Below, piece by piece: positions 36,369-45,794 of a DNA stretch of 64,000 bases (its first letter is position 1; every line of letters starts with the position of its first letter). The stretch is from a bacterium (lineage in GTDB: Bacteria > Bacteroidota > Ignavibacteria > Ignavibacteriales > Ignavibacteriaceae): contig JADJWC010000002.1 in the NCBI GenBank assembly GCA_016716565.1, forward strand, positions 248,001 through 312,000, in the 5' to 3' direction. Below the pieces are notes generated by a model. The model was not told the origin of the DNA and did not search any database. It saw only the letters and a program-made list of their open reading frames with translations. A program made the translations under genes and the position numbers.

Positions 36369-38072
36369 TTATTTTAAAAGTATCATCTTCTTCGTTTCTT
36401 TAAAATCTCCCGTCTTGACTTGATAAAAATAAACTCCACTTGTTAAGGACAAGTCGCAACCTGTCCCTACAGCATTAAATTTAACTTCATAACTCCCTGC
36501 TGGCTTGTACTCATCAACGAGTGTCGCGACTTCATTTCCCAACAGATCATAAACTTTCAAACTGACATATCCGCCATCGGAAATCCGAAATCCGATATTT
36601 GTTGTTGGGTTAAAGGGATTTGGATAATTCTGATGCAGAACAAAATTTTCAGGAGATTTTTCTTCGTTAACAACAAATACAGGATCGCTTGTGTTAAAGA
36701 ATAAATAATTTCCTTTGTTCTGATCCCAGTTTGTAACTCCCATATCAATATCCCATGAAACTACTGCTTCAACAGTTATCACTGCCCCGGAATCAGGTTG
36801 TTCGGCAAGCATTATCCATCCGTTCTCAAGATCGTAACAATATTCGTTCAGTTGGAGAGTATCTTCATCGACAATCACCTGATGGATTGCCTGAACTGGT
36901 GTACGCTGCAGGTAAAATATTTTCTTTGTGCTGTCACTAATAAATACTTCCTGAATATTTTGAAGCGCATCGTTATCAGCATCACCCATAACAATAACTT
37001 CAACGACACTTGTGCTGGTCGATGTGTACTGCGGAGTTGCTGAGAATGTACCGCTATTGTTCAAATAGATTCTTATTGGCTGCCACCATCCGCCTGTTAT
37101 TAAATCCAGATCGAGATCATTATCAATATCTGCAAGATTGATACCTGAGCCATATCCGGAAAATGATGATGTCCAGTATGGAGTTGTGCTTAAAGTGCCG
37201 TTGTTATTCAAATAAATTTTGAATTTACCCGAGCCGCCAAGCTGATTATTATCTGAAATTGCCAGATCAAGAAATCCATCGTTATTTACATCACCCACAA
37301 AAAGAGAATTTGCGTACTGACTTGCATCAGTTGATTGCCAAGTTGGAGTTGTGCTTATCGACGTTCCCGAGTTCGCAAAAATAAAATTTGGGTTGCTTTC
37401 TCCGGCAAAGACTACATCAAGATCTCCATCATTGTCAAAGTCTGCCCAATTTACATCATAACTATAAATCGAAGCAGTTCCTTTCCACGAAGGTAGTGTT
37501 TCAAGCATACCACCATTGTTGTAGTAAATTCTTGGTTGAGCAGGATTGTTGTAGTATGCTTCACCACCTGCAACTGCAAGATCGAGATCACCGTCTCCAT
37601 CAGCATCTCCAAATGCACAACTGAAAGTATAAAAAAGGTCACCTGAAATCCAATCGGGATTTGATGATAGAGTTCCGTTGTTGTTTAAATAAAGTTTTAC
37701 TTTTCCCGGAGTACTGAAACCTCCTGTTCCGATATAAACGGAAACTGCAACATCAGGCCAGCCATCTCCGTTGATATCGCCAAAATCAAGATGACCGTGA
37801 TAATCTGAATCCGTTGCTTGCCAGTTTGGAGTCGAAGGAAAAGTACCATTTCCGTTATTGTAATAAACGACAAGTTTTTGAATTGAAATATCATTTCCGT
37901 TTGCAACAACAAAATCCAGCCAGCCATCTTTATTAATATCTGCGAAGGCACCGCCGGTAGATACACTTAAAATATCAGTCGATATCCAATCAGGATTTTG
38001 CGGGAAAGGTACTTGTGAATAATTGTATGAATACAGAAGCAGGAATGAAATAACCGAAGTGAACTCTTTCAT
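36369..38072 (-). CDS. FG-GAP/VCBS repeat protein with T9SS sorting domain
   Basis: A 567-residue secreted protein with a signal peptide (about 1-19) and seven FG-GAP/VCBS repeats with calcium-type loops such as DINKDGWLD, DINGDGWPD, DADGDGDLD, DFDNDGDLD and DVNNDGFLD, which would form a beta-propeller. The T9SS sorting domain has NYPNPFNPTTN and ends KETKKMILLK. Both loops of the sorting domain carry repeat-like DNA (36447-36471 and 36576-36596). No enzyme motif is visible; an adhesive or binding role is typical of such propellers but is inference. Confidence 0.85.
   Translation of the reverse strand: MKEFTSVISFLLLYSYNYSQVPFPQNPDWISTDILSVSTGGAFADINKDGWLDFVVANGNDISIQKLVVYYNNGNGTFPSTPNWQATDSDYHGHLDFGDINGDGWPDVAVSVYIGTGGFSTPGKVKLYLNNNGTLSSNPDWISGDLFYTFSCAFGDADGDGDLDLAVAGGEAYYNNPAQPRIYYNNGGMLETLPSWKGTASIYSYDVNWADFDNDGDLDVVFAGESNPNFIFANSGTSISTTPTWQSTDASQYANSLFVGDVNNDGFLDLAISDNNQLGGSGKFKIYLNNNGTLSTTPYWTSSFSGYGSGINLADIDNDLDLDLITGGWWQPIRIYLNNSGTFSATPQYTSTSTSVVEVIVMGDADNDALQNIQEVFISDSTKKIFYLQRTPVQAIHQVIVDEDTLQLNEYCYDLENGWIMLAEQPDSGAVITVEAVVSWDIDMGVTNWDQNKGNYLFFNTSDPVFVVNEEKSPENFVLHQNYPNPFNPTTNIGFRISDGGYVSLKVYDLLGNEVATLVDEYKPAGSYEVKFNAVGTGCDLSLTSGVYFYQVKTGDFKETKKMILLK
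36447..36471. repeat. dispersed repeat in sorting-domain loop 2
   Basis: GGACAAGTCGCAACCTGTCC with CTACA following has a GGACA/TGTCC inverted repeat. It adds about six residues (VGTGCDLSLT against VSLT in the uninserted paralogue) just before the SGVYFYQ strand. Confidence 0.65.
36576..36596. repeat. ATCCGAAATCCGA-type repeat in sorting-domain loop 1
   Basis: ATCGGAAATCCGAAATCC is the same unit as in lysA at 32863-32880. Here it replaces rather than lengthens the loop (protein length unchanged against the paralogue at 38204). Confidence 0.5.
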
Positions 38073-38154
38073 TTTAAACCCCGAGTTGATGTTTAATCTG
38101 AAATCTAATTTAATCCAATGGTAAATTAGTGATTTTCTGTATTAAACTCATTTA

Positions 38155-38186
38155 AAAATAAAAAACCCCTCCTTTTGGGAGGGGCT
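38155..38186 (-). terminator. rho-independent terminator
   Basis: On the minus strand CCCCTCC, an AAAA-containing loop and GGAGGGG are followed by TTTTTTATTTTT. The stem is all GC-rich. It lies 18 bases after the protease-like gene ending at 38204 and would stop its transcript. Confidence 0.88.
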
Positions 38187-38203
38187 GATCAAAAAAATGC
38201 AAA

Positions 38204-40621
38204 TTATTTTATGATTATCATCTTCTTAACATCGACAAATTTATCAGCTTCAAGCCTGTAGAAGTAAATACCTGAAGTTAACGAAACGGCATCAAAATCT
38301 ACTTCGTGATATCCTTCTTTCAATCTGCCATTCAAAATTTCAGCTACTTCCTGACCAAGTGTGTTATAAACATTTAACCTTACATCTGTCTCAACAGGAA
38401 TCGAAAACCTGATTGTCGTACTTGGATTGAATGGGTTAGGATAATTCTGCTCAAGCGAGAAGGTGCTCGGGGCAGTTACTTCCACTTCAATAACATTCGA
38501 ATAGCTGAATGAACCATCGTAATCTATTTGTTTTAATCTATATGAATAATTACCTGAACCTGGTTTTGAATCAGTGTAAGAATATGATTTTGGTTCAGTG
38601 GTTGTTCCATATCCAGGAACAAATCCGATCATCTCAAAATCACCTGAAGAAGTTATTCTCTCTACTTCAAAACCTTTGTTGTTAGTTTCAGTTGCAGTTG
38701 TCCAGATCAATTCAACATCTGCCCCAAGTGCGTTTACTGTGAATGCAGCTAATTCTACAGGAACTACATATTCTAGGCACATATTATCCCAGTAGACATT
38801 ATCGTAATTAAATGAGTATCCATTGTAAGTAATTTCAATTTGCGTATTTGCCGCTCCTGAAGCTGGAGTTGTAAAATTACCACTCATAACAATTGGTCCA
38901 ATGTTCCCAGTTGCATCAGGCTGGTTGTAGAGAATTGTACTTGTTGCACCACCATCATAGGTTACACCAACTGTGATGGTTCCGCTTGGATTAGCATACC
39001 AATCAAAGTAATAATTGAACGAATAAGTCATCGATTGATTATCAGGTAATGGAATAACAACCGATCTTATTTTCGAAACACCAGTAAATGAAGGCGTCCA
39101 AGTCAATCTCAGTTCCGGAGCCGTTCCTCCTGCAGAACCAGAGTTATTTGCAGACCAGTTCGTTGTACCGAGTGGACCAACAATTGTCCAGTTATTCATA
39201 TTTGTAAATGCATCACACCACTGTACTAAATTTGGATCCTGAACTGTTGTAAAGCTCCATACAGGACCATTTGTAGAACAAGTATCTCCAATTTCAACAA
39301 CTCTCCAGTAATAAGTTGTTCCATAAGTAAAAGTCACACCGGTTATTGTCCAGCTTGTTGCAAGTGTACCACTCTGCACAAGATTTAATGAAGAAGGATT
39401 TGTACCAAAGTAAAGTTCATTGGTCACCGCACCCATCCCGTTAAGCCAGGTTAACTGAGCTAAATTAAGAGGAACACCTGTTGTGCCATTTGGAGGACTA
39501 GGATCAGTAGGTGGTTCGACAGGGCATCCACCAGCTCCCTGGTCTACTGCTGCCCAAAACGCAGTGTGAAAAAGACTTGTTCCGTTATTGTTTCCACCGC
39601 TGGATGTACAGCCTCCGTGTGTATGAACACCAACTGCTACATTTGTTAAACCATCAATAACAGGGCTGCCTGAATTTCCACCCTCAGTATCTGTAACATA
39701 TCTCATCGTAGTTCCACTAGAACCAGCATTTGGTCCAATATGAGTTTGCTGGGTTTGATTAGCGGTACCATCATCAACTCCATAACCAGTAATCCTGATT
39801 GAATCCGGGCCTAAATCCTGAACCAGAGGCCAGTAAGCATTCTGTGCCTGCTTTGGCATCAATCCAGTTATAGAGTTCGGAAAAACTTCGAAAACTCCCC
39901 AGTCATTACCTACACCACCGTTAGTAAAAATTTTAGTTGATACATTTACAGAATACTGATCTTCCGGACCCGGATGCTGAAGTGTTCCGTTTGGTAAAGA
40001 GAGTGGAACGTTAAATTCAACTACTGTTGAACTGCTTCCGTCCAGACAATGACCTGCTGTAGCGAATTTCCCATTTGGAATAATCCAAGCTGTACAGCCA
40101 ACACTTAATAATCTTGCAGTTGCAGGCTGATTGGAGGCTGTACGGTCATCAGTCGGACCGCACTGTGATTCAGTCGGATCACCTTCAAACCATTCACCTA
40201 CGACAATCTCATCAATTTTTATATAAACCTGCCTGTCAGTTTGTGCAAGGAATAATTTTATTTCAACAGCATTACCGTTAAAGAACGCGCTGAAATTATT
40301 CCATTGTTTCATTGAAACAGCATCGAGTTTCTGCCACTTGTCATCGTAGAGCGATCGTATTATCAAATAACTTTCATTTCCAAGGTTCACATCAGAAAAA
40401 TGCAGCTGCAACCATGGAATATTGTGTAGTTCAATTTCACCTATTATAATCTCTGATGGATTTGATCCCACAGTTCCGTTCCCATCATAAATTTGAGATT
40501 CGAATTGATAAGATTGAATGTAATATTGTAGCGGAGCTGTCTGAGCAAAAATATTCCCTATAAAGAGAGATGAAAAGACCAGAACTACCGCAAAGCTAAA
40601 GGATAGTATAGTTTTATTCAT
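38204..40621 (-). CDS. secreted trypsin-like serine protease with T9SS sorting domain
   Basis: An 805-residue secreted protein. After the signal peptide (about 1-26) comes a chymotrypsin-fold protease: His in TAGHCLDGSS (about 191), Asp in GNDWGVFEV, and Ser in EGGNSGSPVID. A fibronectin-like segment (PSPPNGTTGVPLNLAQLTW) and a jelly-roll region follow, then the TETNNKGFEVER domain and the sorting domain with NYPNPFNPSTTIRFSIP, ending VDVKKMIIIK. Its sorting domain has no repeat inserts. It has its own candidate promoter and a strong terminator, so it is a single-gene unit. All three catalytic residues are present, so activity is likely. Confidence 0.88.
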   Translation of the reverse strand: MNKTILSFSFAVVLVFSSLFIGNIFAQTAPLQYYIQSYQFESQIYDGNGTVGSNPSEIIIGEIELHNIPWLQLHFSDVNLGNESYLIIRSLYDDKWQKLDAVSMKQWNNFSAFFNGNAVEIKLFLAQTDRQVYIKIDEIVVGEWFEGDPTESQCGPTDDRTASNQPATARLLSVGCTAWIIPNGKFATAGHCLDGSSSTVVEFNVPLSLPNGTLQHPGPEDQYSVNVSTKIFTNGGVGNDWGVFEVFPNSITGLMPKQAQNAYWPLVQDLGPDSIRITGYGVDDGTANQTQQTHIGPNAGSSGTTMRYVTDTEGGNSGSPVIDGLTNVAVGVHTHGGCTSSGGNNNGTSLFHTAFWAAVDQGAGGCPVEPPTDPSPPNGTTGVPLNLAQLTWLNGMGAVTNELYFGTNPSSLNLVQSGTLATSWTITGVTFTYGTTYYWRVVEIGDTCSTNGPVWSFTTVQDPNLVQWCDAFTNMNNWTIVGPLGTTNWSANNSGSAGGTAPELRLTWTPSFTGVSKIRSVVIPLPDNQSMTYSFNYYFDWYANPSGTITVGVTYDGGATSTILYNQPDATGNIGPIVMSGNFTTPASGAANTQIEITYNGYSFNYDNVYWDNMCLEYVVPVELAAFTVNALGADVELIWTTATETNNKGFEVERITSSGDFEMIGFVPGYGTTTEPKSYSYTDSKPGSGNYSYRLKQIDYDGSFSYSNVIEVEVTAPSTFSLEQNYPNPFNPSTTIRFSIPVETDVRLNVYNTLGQEVAEILNGRLKEGYHEVDFDAVSLTSGIYFYRLEADKFVDVKKMIIIK

Positions 40622-40692
40622 ATTTTACCACCTGTATTTAGTTGATGAAAAAGATATGATTAATTGCTTCAAAAAAGAATGAATTTGATGCT

Positions 40693-40722
40693 CAAACTAA
40701 AAAAATATTTCGGCAGTATCAA
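40693..40722 (-). promoter_or_regulatory. candidate promoter of the protease gene
   Basis: On the minus strand TTG is followed after 19 bases by TTAGTTTG, one mismatch from TAnnTTTG. It lies about 70 bases upstream of the start at 40621. Confidence 0.5.
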
Positions 40723-40739
40723 CTTTTTTGAATTAAAAA

Positions 40740-42623
40740 TTATTTGATCAGAACCATTTTTTTTGTTTGAACAAAATCACCAGCACGAAGCTGATAGAAA
40801 TAAATTCCGGAAGATGGATGATGGTTGATGGATGATGGAATAAACTCAACTTGATATTCTCCTGCAGGTTTTTCTTCATTTACAAGAGTCGCAACTTCAT
40901 TACCAAGTACATCATAAACTTGCAATGTAACATTACTGATTACAGATAACTGATAACTGATTACCGTATTCGGATTAAATGGGTTCGGATAGTTTTGAAA
41001 CAGTTCAAAACTCTTAATTACATCCTCGTCTGATGTAACTTCAACTACCGTCTCATTAAATTTTAATGAACCAATCCAGGTACCCCACGTATTGGTTGCC
41101 TCAACATATTCAATGCTGATCCAAATGCTTAAACTATCACGAGGATCTATCCACGCACCACTATAGTCACCCCACCTGCTTCTTCCTGAACCATTATCCC
41201 TGTTGAAATAACTATTCCCGCCCTTCAATTCATGAATTCCGGATGGCATCCCGGTTTTTTTCGAAATTAAAGTATAAAATCCTCCTGCAAATTCTGAAGA
41301 TGCTGAACAGCTGTAAGAAATAAGAACATTATTATTCTTATCAACTGCTAATGCAGGATAGAAAAAAAATTTTTCACTGTTTCCTATCGCTATATCTTTT
41401 AAAACAGTATTTTGGATCGGATTAACAGCTAAATAGTGAAGACTTGACAATTCCGAATTATTTGGATTACGAATACAGTGAACAGCGTGAAGAACACTAT
41501 CCTTAAAAAAAGGTTCATTTCTCAAGGCAGAAAACCCACCCTGTATCAACACATCACTGCCGCGCTGTTCTGCATCCGGAGAAATTGAATAAGGAATCAA
41601 CTGATAGACAGCAGCATTTAATATCGGATTTGTGAGTACATCACTTACTGTGTAAACTGCACAAAAATTTCCGCCTGCATTCGGAAGATAGAACAAATAA
41701 AAAACGTTTGACGAATCAAACATCCTCGCAGGCCTTAAATAAGAAGCAGAATTTGAACTGCCGGGAATGCTGATATTCCAGAAATCTGTCCAATTCACAC
41801 TCAGAGGATTTGAGCTTACATAGATATCATCTTTTTTAATTACCCTTAATTTTACATAATTGAAGACACCGCTGAAACTGAATTGGTTTGAGGTTATATA
41901 AACTGCTTTATCATCAAACCCTACGCCCGGGTAATCTCCCCAATTGTTTGACGGATTGTTTCCGTTCACGTCGGAACGTAATGCCCAATTATACCAGATC
42001 CCATTCGGGTTATCGTCATCCGAAACGGATAAAAAAAGGTAAGATCTTAATTGAATATGATCTACATAAATCCATACCATCAACCATCGATCGTGAAAAT
42101 GATCGTAGAGAATTTTTGGATCGACAGGGTTTGCATTTCCAACCAGGTTAGAGTACCACTCAGCTGCATTAATCGTGTTGAGTATGTTTCCGCTTTTATC
42201 GAATATTCTCAATAAATTATTTACTACTAAACCAACGTGCTCGGGTCCCACGGCTATATAATCATCCGGCGGATTGTAATTTGTTTGCGGAATACCCGGA
42301 AAAGATTGAAGCAAAATGAGACTGTCCGACTGGCTTTGTCTGTCAGATTGCAGATTGTAAAAAGTCCTTTCAATATCAGATGATTCATAAAAATTGATGT
42401 TTTGATAAATTAATTCAGGTTCAGAATTATCAATACTTCTGTATTCTGGTTGTGATTTAACGCTGAACGAAAAATCATCAGTATTTAAAATGATGCCTTC
42501 CGGAGCAGAACCTCTTTCCGGACCATCGTAAGTGATTTGTCCTTCAGCAGAATTAGATGTTACAGCAATAATAAAGAACAATCTTAAGAAAGCACCGATT
42601 AATTTATGTGTAAGTATATTCAA
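40740..42623 (-). CDS. large secreted protein with T9SS sorting domain
   Basis: A 627-residue secreted protein. A signal peptide (about 1-28) is followed by a region with PPDDYIAVGPEHVGLVVNN and DPKILYDHFHDRWLMVW that recurs in other secreted proteins of these bacteria but has no function known to me. The sorting domain has NYPNPFNPNTVISYQL and ends VQTKKMVLIK. The start is TTG with no clear ribosome-binding site, and the next gene lies only 22 bases upstream, so coupling is possible. Both sorting-domain loops carry repeat-like DNA. Confidence 0.75.
   Translation of the reverse strand: MNILTHKLIGAFLRLFFIIAVTSNSAEGQITYDGPERGSAPEGIILNTDDFSFSVKSQPEYRSIDNSEPELIYQNINFYESSDIERTFYNLQSDRQSQSDSLILLQSFPGIPQTNYNPPDDYIAVGPEHVGLVVNNLLRIFDKSGNILNTINAAEWYSNLVGNANPVDPKILYDHFHDRWLMVWIYVDHIQLRSYLFLSVSDDDNPNGIWYNWALRSDVNGNNPSNNWGDYPGVGFDDKAVYITSNQFSFSGVFNYVKLRVIKKDDIYVSSNPLSVNWTDFWNISIPGSSNSASYLRPARMFDSSNVFYLFYLPNAGGNFCAVYTVSDVLTNPILNAAVYQLIPYSISPDAEQRGSDVLIQGGFSALRNEPFFKDSVLHAVHCIRNPNNSELSSLHYLAVNPIQNTVLKDIAIGNSEKFFFYPALAVDKNNNVLISYSCSASSEFAGGFYTLISKKTGMPSGIHELKGGNSYFNRDNGSGRSRWGDYSGAWIDPRDSLSIWISIEYVEATNTWGTWIGSLKFNETVVEVTSDEDVIKSFELFQNYPNPFNPNTVISYQLSVISNVTLQVYDVLGNEVATLVNEEKPAGEYQVEFIPSSINHHPSSGIYFYQLRAGDFVQTKKMVLIK
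40813..40839. repeat. GATGGATGATGG-type repeat in sorting-domain loop 2
   Basis: GATGGATGATGGTTGATGG and a further GATGATGGA. The same unit is at 49393-49419 in the paralogous loop. It adds about four residues (SSINHHPS) before SGIYFYQ. Confidence 0.6.
40935..40964. repeat. AACTGATAACTGATTAC-type repeat in sorting-domain loop 1
   Basis: ACTGATTACAGATAACTGA repeated as TAACTGATTAC encodes SYQLSVISN. Very similar copies lie at 49515-49544 and 50507-50536. Loop length is unchanged against the uninserted domain. Confidence 0.55.
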
Positions 42624-42645
42624 AACTAGCTCATATCAATTTCTA

Positions 42646-44477
42646 TTATTTGATTAATAACATCTTCTTACTTTCAACATATTCACCGGCTTTCAGCTGA
42701 TAGAAATAAATTCCGCTTGGTAAATCACTTATTCCAAACTGACCGGAATGACTAATCGTGTTAAACTCAACTTCATAAATACCAGCTGGTTTTTCCTCAT
42801 CAACGAGTGTTGCAACTTCCTTACCTAAAACATCATAAACTTTTAAGGTCACGAGTTGAGATTGCTTCACTCCGCTCGCAATGACAGATGTAATTGAAAA
42901 TCTGATTATTGTACTCGGATTAAACGGGTTCGGATAATTCTGATAAAGTGTAAACTCCTCAGGAAACTCGTTTCGTTTCTCTTCTGAAAAAACCGGCTCA
43001 CCGATTATGAAAAATCCTGCAGAAGTAATTGATGAAACCGTGTCAGTGCTGGTGTAAACTGTATATCTAATTCTGCAAGTATCGGTTGATGCCGCTGATT
43101 CAGGGATAATCCACTGAAAGTGACCGTTGTTCGGAAGATCATCAGCAATAACATTCCACGGACCACTTGTATCATTAGCTGAGATTTCCAGTTTTACAAG
43201 CGATGAAACTCCTGCTGGCACTTCGCTTATCCATTTTATAGTCTGGACACTTTGAACATTTATTTTTCTGTTGGGAGAAGGATAAACCGGCGTTATAGTC
43301 AGACTGTCCGCTGGTGAATTTTCTTTAAAGAAACGAAGATGATTCTGATAATTAATCCATGTTCCTTCTTCATCAACAAGAACGATATCAGGATAGCCGT
43401 TATGGTCGGCATCACCATCAATTCTGAAAGCTTTATAATCTCCGGGCGAAGATAATGTGAATTGTGCTGCTTGAGTCCAATTGCCAGCACCATCTCCAAG
43501 CCAGACTGTTACTATTCCATTTCCAAACCCGACAACATCAGTGTAGCCATCTGAATTCATATCATAAATTTGAGTAGCTTCATATCCACCTGAAACTGGC
43601 AAGCCATTCGACATTGAAGTCCAGATAATTCCAGAGCTCCATTTCCAAATTTCGACACCACCATTGTTATTTGCGATTGAAAGTTCATCGGTACCATCGT
43701 TATCAATATCTCCGAGGTCGGGGCCATCGCTATAACCGGCACGCGCTACTGTAAAATTTCTGTTTGATCATTTATGTAAACCGTTCCGTTCTGCTGCGAA
43801 ACTGTAAAATCGGGATAGCCATCATTATTCACATCGCCGAAAACAAAATCCATCGAAGAATTCCCGCCAGTGAATCCGAATGACTGAGTCCAGCTTCCAT
43901 TACCATTATTTAAATAGATATGAACACCGGCACAACAGCCAAAAGAATTTGCACCAATATCCAGATCTCCATCGCAGTCTACATCAGCAAAATCTGTACA
44001 GAACATTCCCCAATCTTCTCCGTTTGTTGCGAGTCCGTTATCCCACGGAGTCCATGCAGTTCCTGATCCATTACCAAGTGCAACTTCAAGTATCTGATCG
44101 CCAAGATCTTCACCGGAATAGTTATGATGTATCCCATAACCTACATCAAGTTTTTCGTCGTTATTTACATCGCCGATTGCAACTCCGCCGTAGCCAAAAT
44201 TTCCGATTTGTACAACCGACCAATTTGCACCGGTTCCATTTCCAAACCAGATCATAACTCCGTGTTCTCCGGTGTTGATGTAAGGTGAGCCATGATCGCC
44301 GACTGAAACAATATCTAGATTACCATCACCATTCATATCTGCAAGTTCAACTTCTGTTCTTCCGCCTTCAAGAAATGGATTGTTCAATCCGCTTGAAGAT
44401 TCAACATAAGTTGGTATGTATTGCGGAAAGATTGTTGAAATACTGAATAAAATTAATAGTAATAATTTTTTCATCAA
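42646..44477 (-). CDS. FG-GAP/VCBS protein with T9SS sorting domain, split by a frameshift
   Basis: Two reading frames on the minus strand form one gene. The first (43746-44477, 243 aa) starts with a signal peptide and has propeller repeats DMNGDGNLD, DVNNDEKLD, DVDCDGDLD and DVNNDGYPD, then stops. The next frame continues with TVARAGYSDGPDLGDIDNDG, further repeats (DMNSDGYTD, DADHNGYPD) and the sorting domain NYPNPFNPSTIIRFSIT. One more T in the run at 43753-43756 would join them as 610 residues (EIFTVARAG). No catalytic motif is seen. It starts 5 bases after the upstream gene, so it belongs to the same operon. Confidence 0.85.
42731..42752. repeat. ATTCCRGAATGAC-type repeat in sorting-domain loop 2
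   Basis: ATTCCAAACTGACCGGAATG with a following AC has ATTCC/GGAAT arms. It lengthens the loop before SGIYFYQ by about nine residues (ISHSGQFGISDLP). It is of the same family as 45871-45895, 50384-50409 and the 52374-52648 array. Confidence 0.6.
42858..42885. repeat. GATTGCTTC...CTCGCAATGAC repeat in sorting-domain loop 1
   Basis: Reads GATTGCTTCACTCCGCTCGC then AATGAC. A large copy of the same family is at 59789-59885 between genes. It encodes IASGVKQSQL and adds about eight residues. Confidence 0.7.
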
Positions 44478-44482
44478 TCCTC

Positions 44483-45763
44483 CTATTTGAGATAGACCAT
44501 TTTTTTTGTTTGAGCAAAGTTATCTGCACGAAGTTGGTAGAAATAGATTCCGGATACCAGGTTCCTGATACCAGATGATGCATCGAAAATCACTTCATAT
44601 TCTCCGGCAGGTTTCTCTGCGTTAATAAGCGTTGCAACTTCATTTCCTAACCCATCGTAAACCTTCAATGTTGTAAAGACGACCCGCCGGGTCGTCTCTA
44701 CTGATGGAATAGTAAATTTTATTTTTGTGGTTGGATTGAATGGGTTAGGATAGTTTTGTGATAATGCAAACTCAACCGCATTAAGCTGATTTTCTTTAAT
44801 TGAAGTAACACCACCATTTTCTGTAAATAAAATCTTTCCGCTGTCACCAACAGCCCATCCGGTTGTATCATTTATAAAGAAGATTGAATTCAATACTCCA
44901 TTTCCGGCGTACTGCTCATTCCAGTTAATGCCTCCATCTACAGTCTTTAGAATAAATGCTTCATGAGGGTTTGGTGGAATAAACATTTTAAAACCTGCAG
45001 CATAAACTGTAGAATCATTCGGACACGAAATTGAATGGATATATTCACCGGGGGCAAACTTTTGGTTAAACCAAGACATACCTCCATCGGTGGATTTTGA
45101 TATATCATAACTACCGAGTGTGTTACTGCTAATCCATCCTGTCTGATGATTTGCAAATCTTATACACATTGGAGAACCAGCAAGATTTGCTGTATTCTGT
45201 GTCCAATTCGTTCCACCGTCCGTCGTTTTACTTACAGCCCAAATTGTTCCAGCCCATCCATAATTCTCGTCTATAAAAAACATAGCATCATAATATTCAT
45301 CAGGAAGATTATATTGAACCGACCAGCTAGTTCCCCCATCGGTTGTTTTGCTTATAAATGTTGCAAGATCGATTATATAGTAAAGCTGCCAACCTGTATT
45401 TGCATTGATAAATTGCAGTGCAACTAAATTTTCAGGAGGTCCAAATGGTTGAGCAGACCACGTTGCACCGCCATCTGTTGTACTGACTATCAGATGATAC
45501 TGATAAGCCCACCCATAGTTTTCATCAACAAAAAGAATTTCTCTAAGATCTTCTGTAGTTGTTGAATTCTGTTCAAACCAATTTTCGCCGCCATTTGTTG
45601 TTTTTAAAATTACACCTTCATTTCCACAAGCCCAACCTGTATTTTCATCGATAAAAAAGACTGATTGAAGATGGAAAGTGGTTCCGCTGTTTTGCTGATA
45701 CCATTGTGCAGATGCGGCAACTACCGGAATAAAAACCAGAAAGAATATTTTATGGATTTTCAT
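44483..45763 (-). CDS. BNR/Ycf48-type repeat protein with T9SS sorting domain
   Basis: A 426-residue secreted protein with signal peptide (1-19) and six or seven repeats of the kind TTDGGxxW (TTNGGENW, TTDGGATW, TTDGGTSW, TTDGGTNW, STDGGMSW), the sortilin/BNR-Asp-box/Ycf48 propeller family, each spaced by about 45-50 residues with FIDENxGWA segments. The sorting domain has NYPNPFNPTTKIKFTIP and ends AQTKKMVYLK. Both loops carry repeat inserts. No sialidase catalytic residues are visible, so it is more likely a structural or binding protein. Confidence 0.85.
   Translation of the reverse strand: MKIHKIFFLVFIPVVAASAQWYQQNSGTTFHLQSVFFIDENTGWACGNEGVILKTTNGGENWFEQNSTTTEDLREILFVDENYGWAYQYHLIVSTTDGGATWSAQPFGPPENLVALQFINANTGWQLYYIIDLATFISKTTDGGTSWSVQYNLPDEYYDAMFFIDENYGWAGTIWAVSKTTDGGTNWTQNTANLAGSPMCIRFANHQTGWISSNTLGSYDISKSTDGGMSWFNQKFAPGEYIHSISCPNDSTVYAAGFKMFIPPNPHEAFILKTVDGGINWNEQYAGNGVLNSIFFINDTTGWAVGDSGKILFTENGGVTSIKENQLNAVEFALSQNYPNPFNPTTKIKFTIPSVETTRRVVFTTLKVYDGLGNEVATLINAEKPAGEYEVIFDASSGIRNLVSGIYFYQLRADNFAQTKKMVYLK
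44546..44574. repeat. dispersed repeat in sorting-domain loop 2
   Basis: GATTCCGGATACCAGGTTCC followed by TGATACCAG, an imperfect inverted repeat. It encodes SGIRNLV before SGIYFYQ, about four residues more than the uninserted domain. Related units flank the palindrome at 48337-48389. Confidence 0.55.
44673..44701. repeat. 29-bp palindromic element in sorting-domain loop 1
   Basis: The core GACGACCCGCCGGGTCGTC is a perfect palindrome but for its central base, with GTAAA and TCTAC outside. It is identical over 29 bases to 48485-48513. It encodes ETTRRVVFTT and adds about six residues. Confidence 0.8.
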
Positions 45764-45794
45764 AATAACATCCTTTATTATTAAATATTTGAAT

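Noticed and set aside
37388..37624. Plus-strand His/Gln-rich reading frame
   Set aside because: Antisense of the FG-GAP calcium loops; biased composition comes from the GATGGTGAT repeats.
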